Source: Candidatus Hydrogenedentota bacterium
GTDB lineage: Bacteria > Hydrogenedentota > Hydrogenedentia > Hydrogenedentales > SLHB01
Direction of reading: 5' to 3'
DNA length: 53,600 nucleotides
Assembly (NCBI GenBank): GCA_020849535.1
Contig: JADLGB010000184.1
Location: 1 to 53,600, forward strand
Position numbers and translations under genes: made by a program. The notes beneath the pieces are model-generated. The model did no database searches. It was not told the origin of the DNA and was given only the letters and a program-made list of their open reading frames with translations. Shown here piece after piece: positions 24,978 through 34,333 of the stretch (position 1 is its first letter; each line of letters opens with the position of its first letter).

Positions 24978-27146
24978 TTGGCCGTGGGTGCTTGGATGGG
25001 ATTGGCGCAGGTCGTGAGGCGCGTGGCGCCCGTTTTGGTGCTGTGCTTGTGGCAGGGCATGGCGCTAGCGGAATCACCGGTCTGCAAGGTGATCTCGGGG
25101 CGCCCGGGTGGGCCGGCAGTCATCATCAACGGCGAGACCCTCTCCCCCATCTTCTTTGCCGCGAACAATCAGTTTGGGAGGGATGATGTCCTTTTCGAGC
25201 AGGTGAAGATGGCGGGCGATGCCGGGGTCGATCTGATTTCATTCAACGTGCCGCTTGACTGGGATGGTCCCAGCGACGCCGCGCGCAACACGATTGACGC
25301 GTTCTGCAAGGCCAATCCGAATGCCTACTTCTACATGCGCACGTGGGTGGGCGGCTCGCTGAAGTGGTTGAAGGAGCACCCCGAGGCGCGCATCGTGCTC
25401 GCATCGGGCGAGGCGGTGAAGTGGGCATCGCCTGCCAGTCCGGTCTGGCGCGAGACCGCAGCCGCTCTTCTTCGCTCGCGCATGGAGGAAATCCTGCGAG
25501 GGCCGCATGCGGACCGTTTCATCGGGGTGTGTCTGGCCAACATGCAGACCTGCGAATGGTTCTACTTCCACGCCAACGACTCGCTGGACTATAGCGAGGC
25601 AAATCAGACGGCGTTCCGCGAGTGGCTGACGCGCACCCACAAGACCGACAAGCGGCTGCAGAAGGCGTGGGGCGATCCGGCCGTCTCGCTGAAGACGGCG
25701 GCGCTGCCCACGGAGGACATGTTGGAGGCGTCCGTACTGGGGCCGTTCCGCGATCCGGTGCTTCACAGACAAGCCATGGATGCGCAGCGTTTTCAAAGTG
25801 AGCTGGTCGCAGACGCAATCGCGTACCTGGCAAAGGTCGTGAAGGAAGCGAGCGGGGGGCGCGCACTAGCCGGATCCTTCTACGGATACACCCTGGAACT
25901 CAATCATAACGGCCCGCGCGTGCTGGCGCGTTCCGGGCATCTTGCATTGAGCCGGCTGCTGGAATGTCCGGATCTCGACATGATCCATGCGCCGTACTCG
26001 TATTTCGAACGAGGCTTGGGGCAACCCGGCAATTTCCATCTGCCGCTGGATTCCGTGGCGCTGCATGGCAAATTGGCCGTCTTGGAAGAAGACACGTTCA
26101 CCCATCTCGCAACGGAGACCATCGAGGGCATCGCACCCGGGGGTGGTCCAGATAGCGCAAAGACGCTTGAAGAAACCCTGGCGTTGAACCGGCGCAACTA
26201 CGCCCAGTTCTTCACGCACAAGAGCGGTTTCTGGTATTTCGACCTGCTTTCGGATGGACGCTGGAACGAAGAGGAGTTCTGGAAGACCGCGCCGTTGGTC
26301 CGGCGCATGGGCGCGACGATGCGGGATGAGCCGGTGCTGCATCCGGAGGTGGCCTTTGTGGTGAGTGAAGACAGCGTTCACGCGTTGAAGACCGATACGC
26401 ACCCATATCTGCTTCAATCGCTGGCGCTGTGGCGGCACGAAGTTTCGCGTCTGGGAACAACCGTCGGTTATTACCTCCAGAGCGATCTCCCCCACATCCC
26501 GGATTCGGTCAAACTCGTCATCCTCGCCAATCCGTACCGCGTAACGGAGGCGGAAGAACGCGCCGTGGAGCGCATCTACGCGCGCGGAGGCACGGTCGTC
26601 TGGACCTTCGCGCCAGGGATTATGGGGGATGACGGACTAGACGTGGCGCGGCTGTCCGCCCTCACCGGGATGACCGTGAAACCGCTGACGCAGGAGGGTC
26701 CGTTCACGCTGAAGAGCCGCGTCACGGCAGAAAGCGTGCTTTTTGAAGGGGACTGGCAACCACGCTTCGCCGTCACGTCGAGCGAGGGCCAAGTACTCGC
26801 CACGTACGATGATTCCGGGAATGCCGTTGCCGCGGCGCGACCTGCGGGCCGCGGCGTGAGTGTATACACCGCGGTGCCCAGGCTGCCAATCGGGATGCTG
26901 AAGTGGATTGGCAGGAACAGCGGGGTCCACTTCTATCGCGAGGGGCCAGGTATGGTGGGCGTGGTGGGGCCTTATCTCATCGTGCATACGAGTGACGTAG
27001 CGAAAGAGACCTTCCATTGGCCGGTGCCGCTAAGGACCGTGGAGCGGCTCGTGCCGTACAGCCAGCTACCGGTGGCCCTGGAAACAGACACATGGAGCGA
27101 TACCTTGCCGGCGAAGAGCACGGTGATCTACCGCTGCACGCCGTAG
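24978..27146 (+). CDS. Secreted glycoside hydrolase-like protein (GH42-like)
   Basis: The 722-residue protein begins with TTG 24978, six bases after GGAGG, and has a Sec signal ending near WQGMALAES. The N-terminal part looks like a beta-galactosidase-type TIM barrel: GDAGVDLISFNVPLDW, YMRTWVGGSLKWLKEHPE, IGVCLANMQTCEWFYF, FREWLTRTHKT and a late GFWYFDLLSDGRW. A central ThuA/glutaminase-like domain (VKLVILANPYRVTEAEERAV) is the usual second domain of GH42 enzymes, and a beta-rich tail follows. Catalytic residues cannot be fixed by eye: the expected NE of the acid/base is not obvious. Probably an extracytoplasmic glycosidase; substrate unknown. The gene is flanked on both sides by GATCGG repeats. 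Confidence 0.72.
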   Translation: MAVGAWMGLAQVVRRVAPVLVLCLWQGMALAESPVCKVISGRPGGPAVIINGETLSPIFFAANNQFGRDDVLFEQVKMAGDAGVDLISFNVPLDWDGPSDAARNTIDAFCKANPNAYFYMRTWVGGSLKWLKEHPEARIVLASGEAVKWASPASPVWRETAAALLRSRMEEILRGPHADRFIGVCLANMQTCEWFYFHANDSLDYSEANQTAFREWLTRTHKTDKRLQKAWGDPAVSLKTAALPTEDMLEASVLGPFRDPVLHRQAMDAQRFQSELVADAIAYLAKVVKEASGGRALAGSFYGYTLELNHNGPRVLARSGHLALSRLLECPDLDMIHAPYSYFERGLGQPGNFHLPLDSVALHGKLAVLEEDTFTHLATETIEGIAPGGGPDSAKTLEETLALNRRNYAQFFTHKSGFWYFDLLSDGRWNEEEFWKTAPLVRRMGATMRDEPVLHPEVAFVVSEDSVHALKTDTHPYLLQSLALWRHEVSRLGTTVGYYLQSDLPHIPDSVKLVILANPYRVTEAEERAVERIYARGGTVVWTFAPGIMGDDGLDVARLSALTGMTVKPLTQEGPFTLKSRVTAESVLFEGDWQPRFAVTSSEGQVLATYDDSGNAVAAARPAGRGVSVYTAVPRLPIGMLKWIGRNSGVHFYREGPGMVGVVGPYLIVHTSDVAKETFHWPVPLRTVERLVPYSQLPVALETDTWSDTLPAKSTVIYRCTP

Positions 27147-27185
27147 GCGCGATGGGAGCGCACTCGCTTGCGGGAAAGATGGGAA

Positions 27186-27229
27186 TCGGACGGATCGGAC
27201 CGATCGGACCGATCGGACCGATCGGTCGA
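27186..27229. repeat. GATCGG-type tandem repeat, downstream copy
   Basis: Four units of GGACCGATC (nine bases) stand in tandem after the stop of the glycosidase-like gene. The same motif lies upstream of that gene at 24833-24866. It is a short palindromic tandem repeat with no coding support. Confidence 0.65.
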
Positions 27230-27347
27230 GAATTTCCCCCCGCGTGCGGGGGGGGCAGCTAGAGGGAGGTGGCCCACGGTGGTATGCTGAGCCTCGGTTC
27301 AGCGAACTGCGGGCAGTCGGGAAGCACAACGTGGAGATGGAATCCTC

Positions 27348-29390
27348 ATGAGAATACTGGCTTGTTTCGTGCTCAGTTGCGCCGCGATCGCGGCGCCGGA
27401 AGACCCCGGCCTGGTGGTGCACCAGATCGTCATCGTGGCGGATGACACGTCGCCGATGGTGGCGACAGCCGCAGGCATCTTGCAGCAGCGCCTGGAACAG
27501 CGGGGGTTGAAGAATATCGCGCCCACAGCCGAAATGCCCGAGAACGCGGAACTCACCATTGTGTTGGGGCGCGTCGATCAGCCGGGCATTGCCGCGGAGC
27601 TTGCCCGAGAACGCGGCGTATCACTCCCCGGGACAAAGGGACCAGCGCCCGAATCGTATGCCGTGAAGACGGTGTCGCTCGGGGGCAAGGCGGGAATCCT
27701 GGCCATCGCGGCGGACACGCGAGGTCTGCTTTATGCCGTGGGTGAAATCGTGCGGCGAAGCATTCAGCGGGAAGGCGCGCTCGAGTTCCGCGCGATTGAC
27801 GTGTCCAGCGCGCCCGCGTTCAAGTTTCGCGGCTTCTCGCCGAACCAGGGCGGCACGATGCGGAAAATCACCGGGGCGCGCGCCTGGACCTTCGATGAGG
27901 TCACGGACTGCGTGCTGGATTACACCCTGGCGGGCGCGAACTGCTTTTACGCGGAAGACCAAGGCGGCCCGCTCTTCGATTTCCTCAAGTCCTGGGAACT
28001 GATGACGGTGACCGGGGCGCGGCCGAATCAACTGCGGAGCGATTTTCCTCCGGAGTGGAAGGCGGGCGGCCGCGAGGGGTGGGAAGGCAATACGTGGGTG
28101 TGCCCCAACATCCCGGAGGCGCGCAAGGCCCTCATGGACCAGTGGACCGAAGACTTTGGGAAACGCGCGCAGCACGACATCATGCGGTTTTATGCGGGCG
28201 ATCCCGGAGGCTGCACGGACGAGCGCTGTACGCCATGGGGCAAGACCTTCGTGCACCTTTGCGAAGAGATGGCGAATGTCTGGCACCAGACCCACCCGAA
28301 CAGCATCGTGCTGGTCGCAAACCAGGGGCTCGACAATGCGGGCGACCAGGCGATCCTCGATTACTTCAACGGCGAGAAGCGGGACTGGTGCTATGGGCTT
28401 TGCTACGGGCCCGGGAGCAACGCGCTTTCCAATTACTTCCGCGAAGAATTGCGCGAGGATCTTTTCGTATATCCGGGCCAAGGGCCAGTCAACCGCTACC
28501 TGGCGGAACTGTACCGGCAATTGCCGAATGACAAGCAGATCGTCCATTACTCCGACATCACGCACTGGATCAGCGCGCAGTTTATGGTGGAGCATCCGGA
28601 CCGGACGATCATGAAGGCCTATGGGCGGCGGACCTTCCACGCGCGGCCCAAGGCGATGTACACGATCTTTCAGCGCATCATGCCCTTCTCCGAAGGTGAC
28701 ATCATCTACAGCGAGGGACACCACGACGAGTTCCACCAGTACATGTGGAGCCGCCTGTTGTGGAATCCCAACCAGACCGTGGAAGACGTGACCCTGGAGT
28801 ATTGCCGCCTTCATTTCGGCGAGGAAGCGGCGGACCTCATGATGCAGGCGCTATTCCAGTTGGAGGAGAATCTCGAGCGGCCCGTGGACAGCAATGAGGG
28901 CATTGGACGCTACTACGACTTGGTTGTGCAGGCAGGCAAGGTGATGCCGCCGTATATCATGGAAGGCAACTACCGCTGGCGACTTCATATGGAGAAGGCC
29001 TGCATGGACAAATACATTCAGGCGAAGCTCCGGGATGAGTTGGCGCGCGAGCAGCGTGTTCGCGAGGTCCTCACGCGCGGGGTCGAGTCGGACAAGTTGA
29101 AACCCGCGATTGAAGAGGCGCTCGAGATTCTAGAGGCCCCCGCCGAGTCGGCGGAGATGACTGCGTTGCGGGATGAGGCTGGCCGCTTGGGTCAGGAGAC
29201 CGACGCGCTGTTCGGCGTGCGCGATGTGGGTTTCTTTCGGGCGGACCGCTCGCTGCGTGGCCTAGACGGGACGAAGAATGTTCTGCTGAAAGCGCAAGAC
29301 GAGGGCAAAAAGAAAGAGCGGCGGCGGCTTGTGGATCTCGCCATTCAGCGTACGAGCGAGCCCACGGAACCCGGCAATATCTTTTGGTGA
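27348..29390 (+). CDS. Secreted glycoside hydrolase-like protein with GH20/GH67-type N-terminal domain
   Basis: The 680-residue protein has a short Sec signal (MRILACFVLSCAAIAAPED). Residues of about 20-140 match the alpha/beta domain that precedes the barrel in beta-hexosaminidases and alpha-glucuronidases: TAAGILQQRLEQRGL, ELTIVLGRVDQ, RGLLYAVGEIVRR. A TIM-barrel-like core follows, beginning KFRGFSPNQGG, with DIMRFYAGDPGGCTDERC (a Cys pair, perhaps metal or disulphide) and IYSEGHHDEFHQYMWSRLLWNP. A helical tail completes it. It cannot be placed in a numbered family with confidence. Together with the preceding gene it suggests a polysaccharide-degrading pair. Confidence 0.7.
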   Translation: MRILACFVLSCAAIAAPEDPGLVVHQIVIVADDTSPMVATAAGILQQRLEQRGLKNIAPTAEMPENAELTIVLGRVDQPGIAAELARERGVSLPGTKGPAPESYAVKTVSLGGKAGILAIAADTRGLLYAVGEIVRRSIQREGALEFRAIDVSSAPAFKFRGFSPNQGGTMRKITGARAWTFDEVTDCVLDYTLAGANCFYAEDQGGPLFDFLKSWELMTVTGARPNQLRSDFPPEWKAGGREGWEGNTWVCPNIPEARKALMDQWTEDFGKRAQHDIMRFYAGDPGGCTDERCTPWGKTFVHLCEEMANVWHQTHPNSIVLVANQGLDNAGDQAILDYFNGEKRDWCYGLCYGPGSNALSNYFREELREDLFVYPGQGPVNRYLAELYRQLPNDKQIVHYSDITHWISAQFMVEHPDRTIMKAYGRRTFHARPKAMYTIFQRIMPFSEGDIIYSEGHHDEFHQYMWSRLLWNPNQTVEDVTLEYCRLHFGEEAADLMMQALFQLEENLERPVDSNEGIGRYYDLVVQAGKVMPPYIMEGNYRWRLHMEKACMDKYIQAKLRDELAREQRVREVLTRGVESDKLKPAIEEALEILEAPAESAEMTALRDEAGRLGQETDALFGVRDVGFFRADRSLRGLDGTKNVLLKAQDEGKKKERRRLVDLAIQRTSEPTEPGNIFW

Positions 29391-29426
29391 AAAAGCTGAT
29401 CCCTGGCCGGTACTTCGCGGCCAGGG
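29390..29426 (-). terminator. Terminator between two convergent genes
   Basis: CCCTGGCC (29401-29408) pairs with GGCCAGGG (29419-29426). On the minus strand the hairpin is followed by six bases and TTTTT, so it fits the end of the 30-residue gene transcript. On the plus strand it lies ten bases after the glycosidase-like stop and lacks a U-run. Confidence 0.6.
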
Positions 29427-29453
29427 AGTGCAGAATGCTCGTTCGAGATACGG

Positions 29454-29546
29454 TTAGCGTCTCTTCAGCTTAACCGGTTTCTCCTTTGGCTCCGCATTGG
29501 CGGGCGCCGGAACCTGCACTTTGGACAGAGTCTTCACATGCTTCAT
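29454..29546 (-). CDS. 30-residue basic peptide with its own promoter and terminator
   Basis: A perfect AGGAGG stands seven bases before the ATG at 29544-29546, and the frame runs 30 codons to the stop at 29454. Sigma70-type boxes lie upstream (29582-29609) and a hairpin terminator follows, so the whole transcription unit is about 180 bases. The peptide (MKHVKTLSKVQ, a VPAPANAEP stretch, then a Lys/Arg tail ending KLKRR) is strongly basic and has no hydrophobic segment, so it is neither a membrane nor a secreted peptide. It could bind RNA, DNA or the ribosome. I know no family. Confidence 0.6.
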   Translation of the reverse strand: MKHVKTLSKVQVPAPANAEPKEKPVKLKRR

Positions 29547-29581
29547 TGTCGATCCTCCTAAGTTGTCACCAAGACACGAGA

Positions 29582-29609
29582 AGTATAGCACAGGGCACTC
29601 CGGGTGCAA
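29582..29609 (-). promoter_or_regulatory. Sigma70-type promoter of the 30-residue gene
   Basis: On the minus strand TTGCAC (29604-29609) and TATACT (29582-29587) are separated by 16 bases. Transcription would start near 29575, about 28 bases before the ATG. This is one of the best promoter matches in the window. Confidence 0.6.
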
Positions 29610-29824
29610 AGTAACACCCAAACGGATTTTGACCGGCGGACGCCGGCGCCACACCTGGAGAGCCCTCACGACGACTTTCGCGAGAATCGTGATACTCGCC
29701 AAGGGATTGTGTGATAGAATAGGGACGGAAGCACCGACAGTCACAGAGCGCACAGACAGGGGGCGTCCACGGAGTGCCGGTCGAGGTTGACGGACTCCGG
29801 CACCCGGGGACGTAGACAGCTTCT

Positions 29825-32800
29825 ATGGGTACACGCGATGACTTCCTCGCTGGCGACGGCCGGTGTCGCCAGGCCTTGGGCATTTGCCTGGGCGCATCCA
29901 CCATCGGCATGGTCCGCGCACTCCGCCAAGGAGACAGCGTCAAGATTGAATGGGCGCGCACAATCGCGCACGAAGGGAACCCGCGGGACCGCTTGCGCTC
30001 GCTCCTCGCGCAAATCGAAGACTTGTCCTCGTTGGCCATCGCGGTGACGGGGCGCAAGTTCCGCGATCACCTCGCCACATCAACCATCTCCGAGCCCGAG
30101 GCGGTGGAACTCGCCGTTGCACACGTTATGCCGCCGGGGCATCCGTATCGCATCATCATGAGCGCGGGCGGCGAGACGTTCATGCTCTACAACCTGGACG
30201 ACGGCGGCCGTATCCAGGCAATTCACACGGGCAACAAGTGCGCCTCGGGAACGGGCGAGTTCTTTCTCCAGCAATTGCGCCGAATGGGCATCACGCTCGA
30301 CGAAACCGCGGCCATGGAATTGCCGGACACGGCGCACAAGGTATCCGGGCGGTGCTCCGTATTTTGCAAGAGCGATTGCACCCACGCGCTCAACAAGGGG
30401 GTGCCGAAACCGCAGGTGATCGCGGGCCTGACGAAGATGATGGCCGACAAGTTGCTTGAGCTGTTAAAGCAACTGCCCCGGAGCGCGGTCATGCTGATCG
30501 GCGGGTGTTCTCAGAATCGGTGGCTCGTTCACCACCTCGGGCGTGCGGTGGAAGATTTGCATATCCCCACGGAAGCGCCGTGGATGGAGGCCTTGGGCGC
30601 GGCCCTGTGGGCGATGGACCACGAGACCATCCCGTGTGCAGGTGTGGAGAGCATCTTCCGCCAAGGTTGCCGGTCGGTATCGTTTCACCGGCCTCTGGCC
30701 GCTTTTCGCGAGATGGCCGAGTTCAAGCACCAGCCATGGCAGCGGGCCGCTTCGGGCGACGCGACGATCCTGGGGCTCGACGTCGGGTCCACCACGACCA
30801 AGGGCGTCATCATGCGGCGCAGTGACAAGGCGATCCTGGCCGCCGAGTACCTGCGGACAAACGGGGATCCGGTCGGGGCGTCGCGGCGTGTGTACGAAAG
30901 CCTGGCGCGCCAAGTTGAGGCACCCATCATCATCGAGGGATTGGGTGTCACGGGCAGCGGAAGACAGATTGCGGCGCTGCACGCGATGACCGACGGGGTG
31001 ATCAACGAGATCATCGCGCACGCAACGGCGGCGGTGCATTTCGATCCCGAGGTGGACACGATATTCGAGATCGGCGGGCAGGATGCCAAATACACCTACA
31101 TCACCAATGGGGTGCCCAGCGACTACGCCATGAATGAGGCGTGCAGCGCGGGGACGGGCTCCTTTCTCGAAGAAGCCGCCAAAGAGAGTCTCGGCATCGA
31201 CGTGACGGCCATTGGGGCAATGGCCATGCAGGCGGAGGCGCCTCCCAACTTCAGCGATCAGTGCGCAGCCTTCATCGGGTCCGATATCAAGCGTGCCGCG
31301 CATGAGGGCGTTGCCGTGCAGGACATCGTAGCGGGGCTGGTCTATTCGATCTGTATGAATTACGCCAACCGGGTGAAGGGCAACCGGCCCGTCGGCAAGA
31401 AGATCTTCGTGCAGGGAGGCGTGTGCTACAACGAGGCGGTGCCCGTGGCGATGTCCGCGCTCACGGGGAAGAGCGTCGTCGTTCCGCCGGACCCCGGGCT
31501 TATGGGTGCTTACGGAGTGGCGCTCGCGGTTGAGCAGCGCATGGAGCAGGGGCTGCTGAGTGCCGGCAGTTTTGATTTGCGCGTGTTGGCCGAACGCGAA
31601 TTGGAGTACGGCACCGCCTTCACGTGCAAAGGCGGCAAGGAGAAATGTGACCGCGGCTGCACAATCGCCCGAATCCGGATAAACGGCAAAACGTATCCCT
31701 TCGGAGGGATCTGCAATCGCTACGATAATCTCATTCATGGGCGCAAGATCGATCCAACCGGACTTGACCTCGTGGTGAAACGCGAACGGCGTGTGTTTCG
31801 CGACCTAGCCTCTGAGACCCCGGAAGATCGCAGACCAACCGTTGGAATAAACCGTTCGTTCCTCACGCACACGTATTTCCCGCTGTACAACCGGTTTTTC
31901 GCGGAGCTGGGGTATCGTGTGGTTCTACCGGATGCGATCGAACCCGAGGGTGTCGATCGACAAGGGGCGGCTTTCTGTTTTCCGGTCGAACAAGCGCACG
32001 GGTACCTGAGCAATCTTGTGAAGAAGAACCCGGACTTCATCTTTCTGCCTCACCTGCGCGGGATTCCATCACAGAGCGGCAATCAGAACTCGTGCACGTG
32101 CGTGTTCGTGCAAGGGGAGCCCTATTACCTGCGGGCGGTCTTTCCCGAACTTGAGGGAAAACGCCTCTTGACCCCGTTCTTTGATTTCGCTCACGCAATC
32201 GAACAGAACGCGCCGCAGTTTCGGGAAATTGCCCACGCACTGGGCGCGTCCTCGCGTAAGGCTCAATCGGCGCTGGACGCGGCGATCGCGGAGCAACGCG
32301 AGTTTCAGACCGGCCTGCGCGCCATGGGCGACGAAGCGTTGGAGGCGCTCCGCGGCGATCCCGATACGATCGCGGTCGTGCTGTTCGGGCGTCCTTACAA
32401 CAGTTTCACCAGCGCGTCCAACAAAGGCATTCCCGCGAAACTCGCGTCGCGCGGGGTGCGCGTCATTCCGCTGGATATGCTACCGCTTGATGACGAGCAG
32501 CTTTCGCCGGACAGCAACATGTATTGGGGCATGGGCCGGATGATCCTGCGCGGCGCGCAATACATTCAGAAACATCCCCAACTCTTCGGAACGTACATCA
32601 CGAACTTCTCCTGCGGGCCGGACTCCTTCCTGGTCGGTTTCTTCCGCGACATCATGGGGCGCAAGCCGTCCTTGACGCTCGAACTCGACAGTCACACGGC
32701 GGACGCGGGAATTGAAACGCGGATTGAAGCATTTCTGGACATCGTTCGTTTCTACCAGCAGTCGCGCGGTCGGCGGCAAACCGCGGCAGCTCGCAATGGC

Positions 32801-34156
32801 TACACGCCTGCGCGATTCCTGGAGCGGAAGCTCGCACCGGGGATACTCACGTCGCGGCGCGAATGGGTTTCGCTGCGCGACCCGCGGGTCAAGGTTCTGA
32901 TCCCCACGATGGGTCGCTACGGAACCGCGCTGCTGGCCAAGGTGTTCTCGCGCGTGGGGGTCAAGGCGGAGGCACTCCCGCCGGCAACCGAAGAAGTGTT
33001 GAAGATTGGGCGCGGTAACTCGTCGTGCAAGGAGTGCCTGCCCTTGCAGACCACGATTGGATCGCTGCTCCATTACCTCGAGCATCGGCCCGAAGGTGAG
33101 ATTACGGCCTACTTCATGGCAACGGCGAGCGGGCCGTGCCGGTTTGGCCAGTACGCGACGTTTTCTCAGGCCTTGATCGAGAAACGGCAGATCCGTGACT
33201 TGGCCGTATTGCGGCTATCGGCGGAGAGCGGATACAGCGGATTGGGTGAGCGATTTGCTCTGGCCGCATGGCGCGCGGTGGTCATCGGCGATCTCTTTGA
33301 TGAGATGTGGGCCACCATACTGGCCGCGGCAGAGAATCGCGAAGACGCCCTGCGCGTCCTCAACGAGGAGCACGAACAGATTGCTGCGGTTGTGGGCAAG
33401 AGCTGGGGCGTTCTGGCCCGGCAGCTTGGCGCGACAGGCAGGCGTTTGAGCGCGATTCGCTTGACGCGGCCCTACGGCAGTTTCCCGAAACTCTCGCTCA
33501 TCGGCGAGATTTACGTGCGCAACGATCCGATTTCGCTGCAGCGTCTGGTGGAGCGGCTGGCCGAGCGCGGATTTGTGGTGCGCACCGCGAAGATCAGCGA
33601 ATGGATCAAGTATCTGGATTGGCTTGGCAAACGCGGGATCGAGAGCGAGAGTTCCCTGTATTTCTGGCCGCGTCACTGGACGAAGCAGTATTTCGATCGG
33701 CGCATCCGCAAGCTGCTGGCGCCATCGGGCCTCTTCTATGCTGAAGATGGAGACGTGGACGAAGTCGTCGATGCGGGCAGCCGGTTTGTGTCGCCCCGGC
33801 TCACCGGAGAAGCGATCCTGACCGTAGGCGCGGCGCTGCACGAGATTCTGGAGCCCTCGTGCGGCGTCATCTCGATTGGGCCGTTCGGGTGCATGCCGTC
33901 GCGGATCGCGGAATCAATCCTGAATCAGAAGTTGACGACGAAAGAGAAGCGGAGACTTCATGGTGAAAGCAACGGCATCGCGGCGTCGCTGCTCGAAGGC
34001 GACCGAAGACTTCCGTTCCTTGCGATCGAGACGGATGGCAATGCGTTCCCCCAGATCATCGAGGCGCGCCTGGAGGCGTTTTGTCTGCAAGCGACGCGAC
34101 TGCACAGCGCGATGCGCGGGGAATCGAAGAAGATCGGTACGGCCGGGGTCTGTTGA
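29825..34156 (+). CDS. Giant acyl-CoA dehydratase activase-like protein (double BadF/BadG ATPase plus DUF2229 and dehydratase-like parts)
   Basis: Proteins of this type join two BadF/BadG/BcrA/BcrD ATPase domains, which in 2-hydroxyglutaryl-CoA dehydratase activators carry a [4Fe-4S] cluster and drive electron transfer with ATP, to DUF2229 and a dehydratase-like region. Here (1443 residues) domain 1 spans about 15-275 with KCASGTGEFF and a Cys-rich VSGRCSVFCKSDCTH. Domain 2 spans about 315-590 with DVGSTTTKGVIM, EIGGQDAKYTY and NEACSAGTGSFLEE. The DUF2229 part begins near VGINRSFLTHTYFPLYNRFF, followed by Cys-containing NSSCKECLPLQT and SGPCRFGQY. No separate dehydratase subunits lie nearby. 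The ATG has no evident ribosome binding site. Probably an oxygen-sensitive cytosolic enzyme of unknown substrate. Confidence 0.85.
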   Translation: MGTRDDFLAGDGRCRQALGICLGASTIGMVRALRQGDSVKIEWARTIAHEGNPRDRLRSLLAQIEDLSSLAIAVTGRKFRDHLATSTISEPEAVELAVAHVMPPGHPYRIIMSAGGETFMLYNLDDGGRIQAIHTGNKCASGTGEFFLQQLRRMGITLDETAAMELPDTAHKVSGRCSVFCKSDCTHALNKGVPKPQVIAGLTKMMADKLLELLKQLPRSAVMLIGGCSQNRWLVHHLGRAVEDLHIPTEAPWMEALGAALWAMDHETIPCAGVESIFRQGCRSVSFHRPLAAFREMAEFKHQPWQRAASGDATILGLDVGSTTTKGVIMRRSDKAILAAEYLRTNGDPVGASRRVYESLARQVEAPIIIEGLGVTGSGRQIAALHAMTDGVINEIIAHATAAVHFDPEVDTIFEIGGQDAKYTYITNGVPSDYAMNEACSAGTGSFLEEAAKESLGIDVTAIGAMAMQAEAPPNFSDQCAAFIGSDIKRAAHEGVAVQDIVAGLVYSICMNYANRVKGNRPVGKKIFVQGGVCYNEAVPVAMSALTGKSVVVPPDPGLMGAYGVALAVEQRMEQGLLSAGSFDLRVLAERELEYGTAFTCKGGKEKCDRGCTIARIRINGKTYPFGGICNRYDNLIHGRKIDPTGLDLVVKRERRVFRDLASETPEDRRPTVGINRSFLTHTYFPLYNRFFAELGYRVVLPDAIEPEGVDRQGAAFCFPVEQAHGYLSNLVKKNPDFIFLPHLRGIPSQSGNQNSCTCVFVQGEPYYLRAVFPELEGKRLLTPFFDFAHAIEQNAPQFREIAHALGASSRKAQSALDAAIAEQREFQTGLRAMGDEALEALRGDPDTIAVVLFGRPYNSFTSASNKGIPAKLASRGVRVIPLDMLPLDDEQLSPDSNMYWGMGRMILRGAQYIQKHPQLFGTYITNFSCGPDSFLVGFFRDIMGRKPSLTLELDSHTADAGIETRIEAFLDIVRFYQQSRGRRQTAAARNGYTPARFLERKLAPGILTSRREWVSLRDPRVKVLIPTMGRYGTALLAKVFSRVGVKAEALPPATEEVLKIGRGNSSCKECLPLQTTIGSLLHYLEHRPEGEITAYFMATASGPCRFGQYATFSQALIEKRQIRDLAVLRLSAESGYSGLGERFALAAWRAVVIGDLFDEMWATILAAAENREDALRVLNEEHEQIAAVVGKSWGVLARQLGATGRRLSAIRLTRPYGSFPKLSLIGEIYVRNDPISLQRLVERLAERGFVVRTAKISEWIKYLDWLGKRGIESESSLYFWPRHWTKQYFDRRIRKLLAPSGLFYAEDGDVDEVVDAGSRFVSPRLTGEAILTVGAALHEILEPSCGVISIGPFGCMPSRIAESILNQKLTTKEKRRLHGESNGIAASLLEGDRRLPFLAIETDGNAFPQIIEARLEAFCLQATRLHSAMRGESKKIGTAGVC

Positions 34157-34333
34157 ATGCACAATTCAACCAGCGAGGGTGCCGGTCCCACACTTACAAT
34201 GGAGCGACCTCGGCGCGTCCAGGCAACATTGACCGAACAGTTCAAACGGGCTACATTCACTGGACTCATGCCAATCGAGGCAGTGGCGGAGTGGTTGGGG
34301 AAATCTCGTGTGCAAACGGGGAGTGAGTTCACT

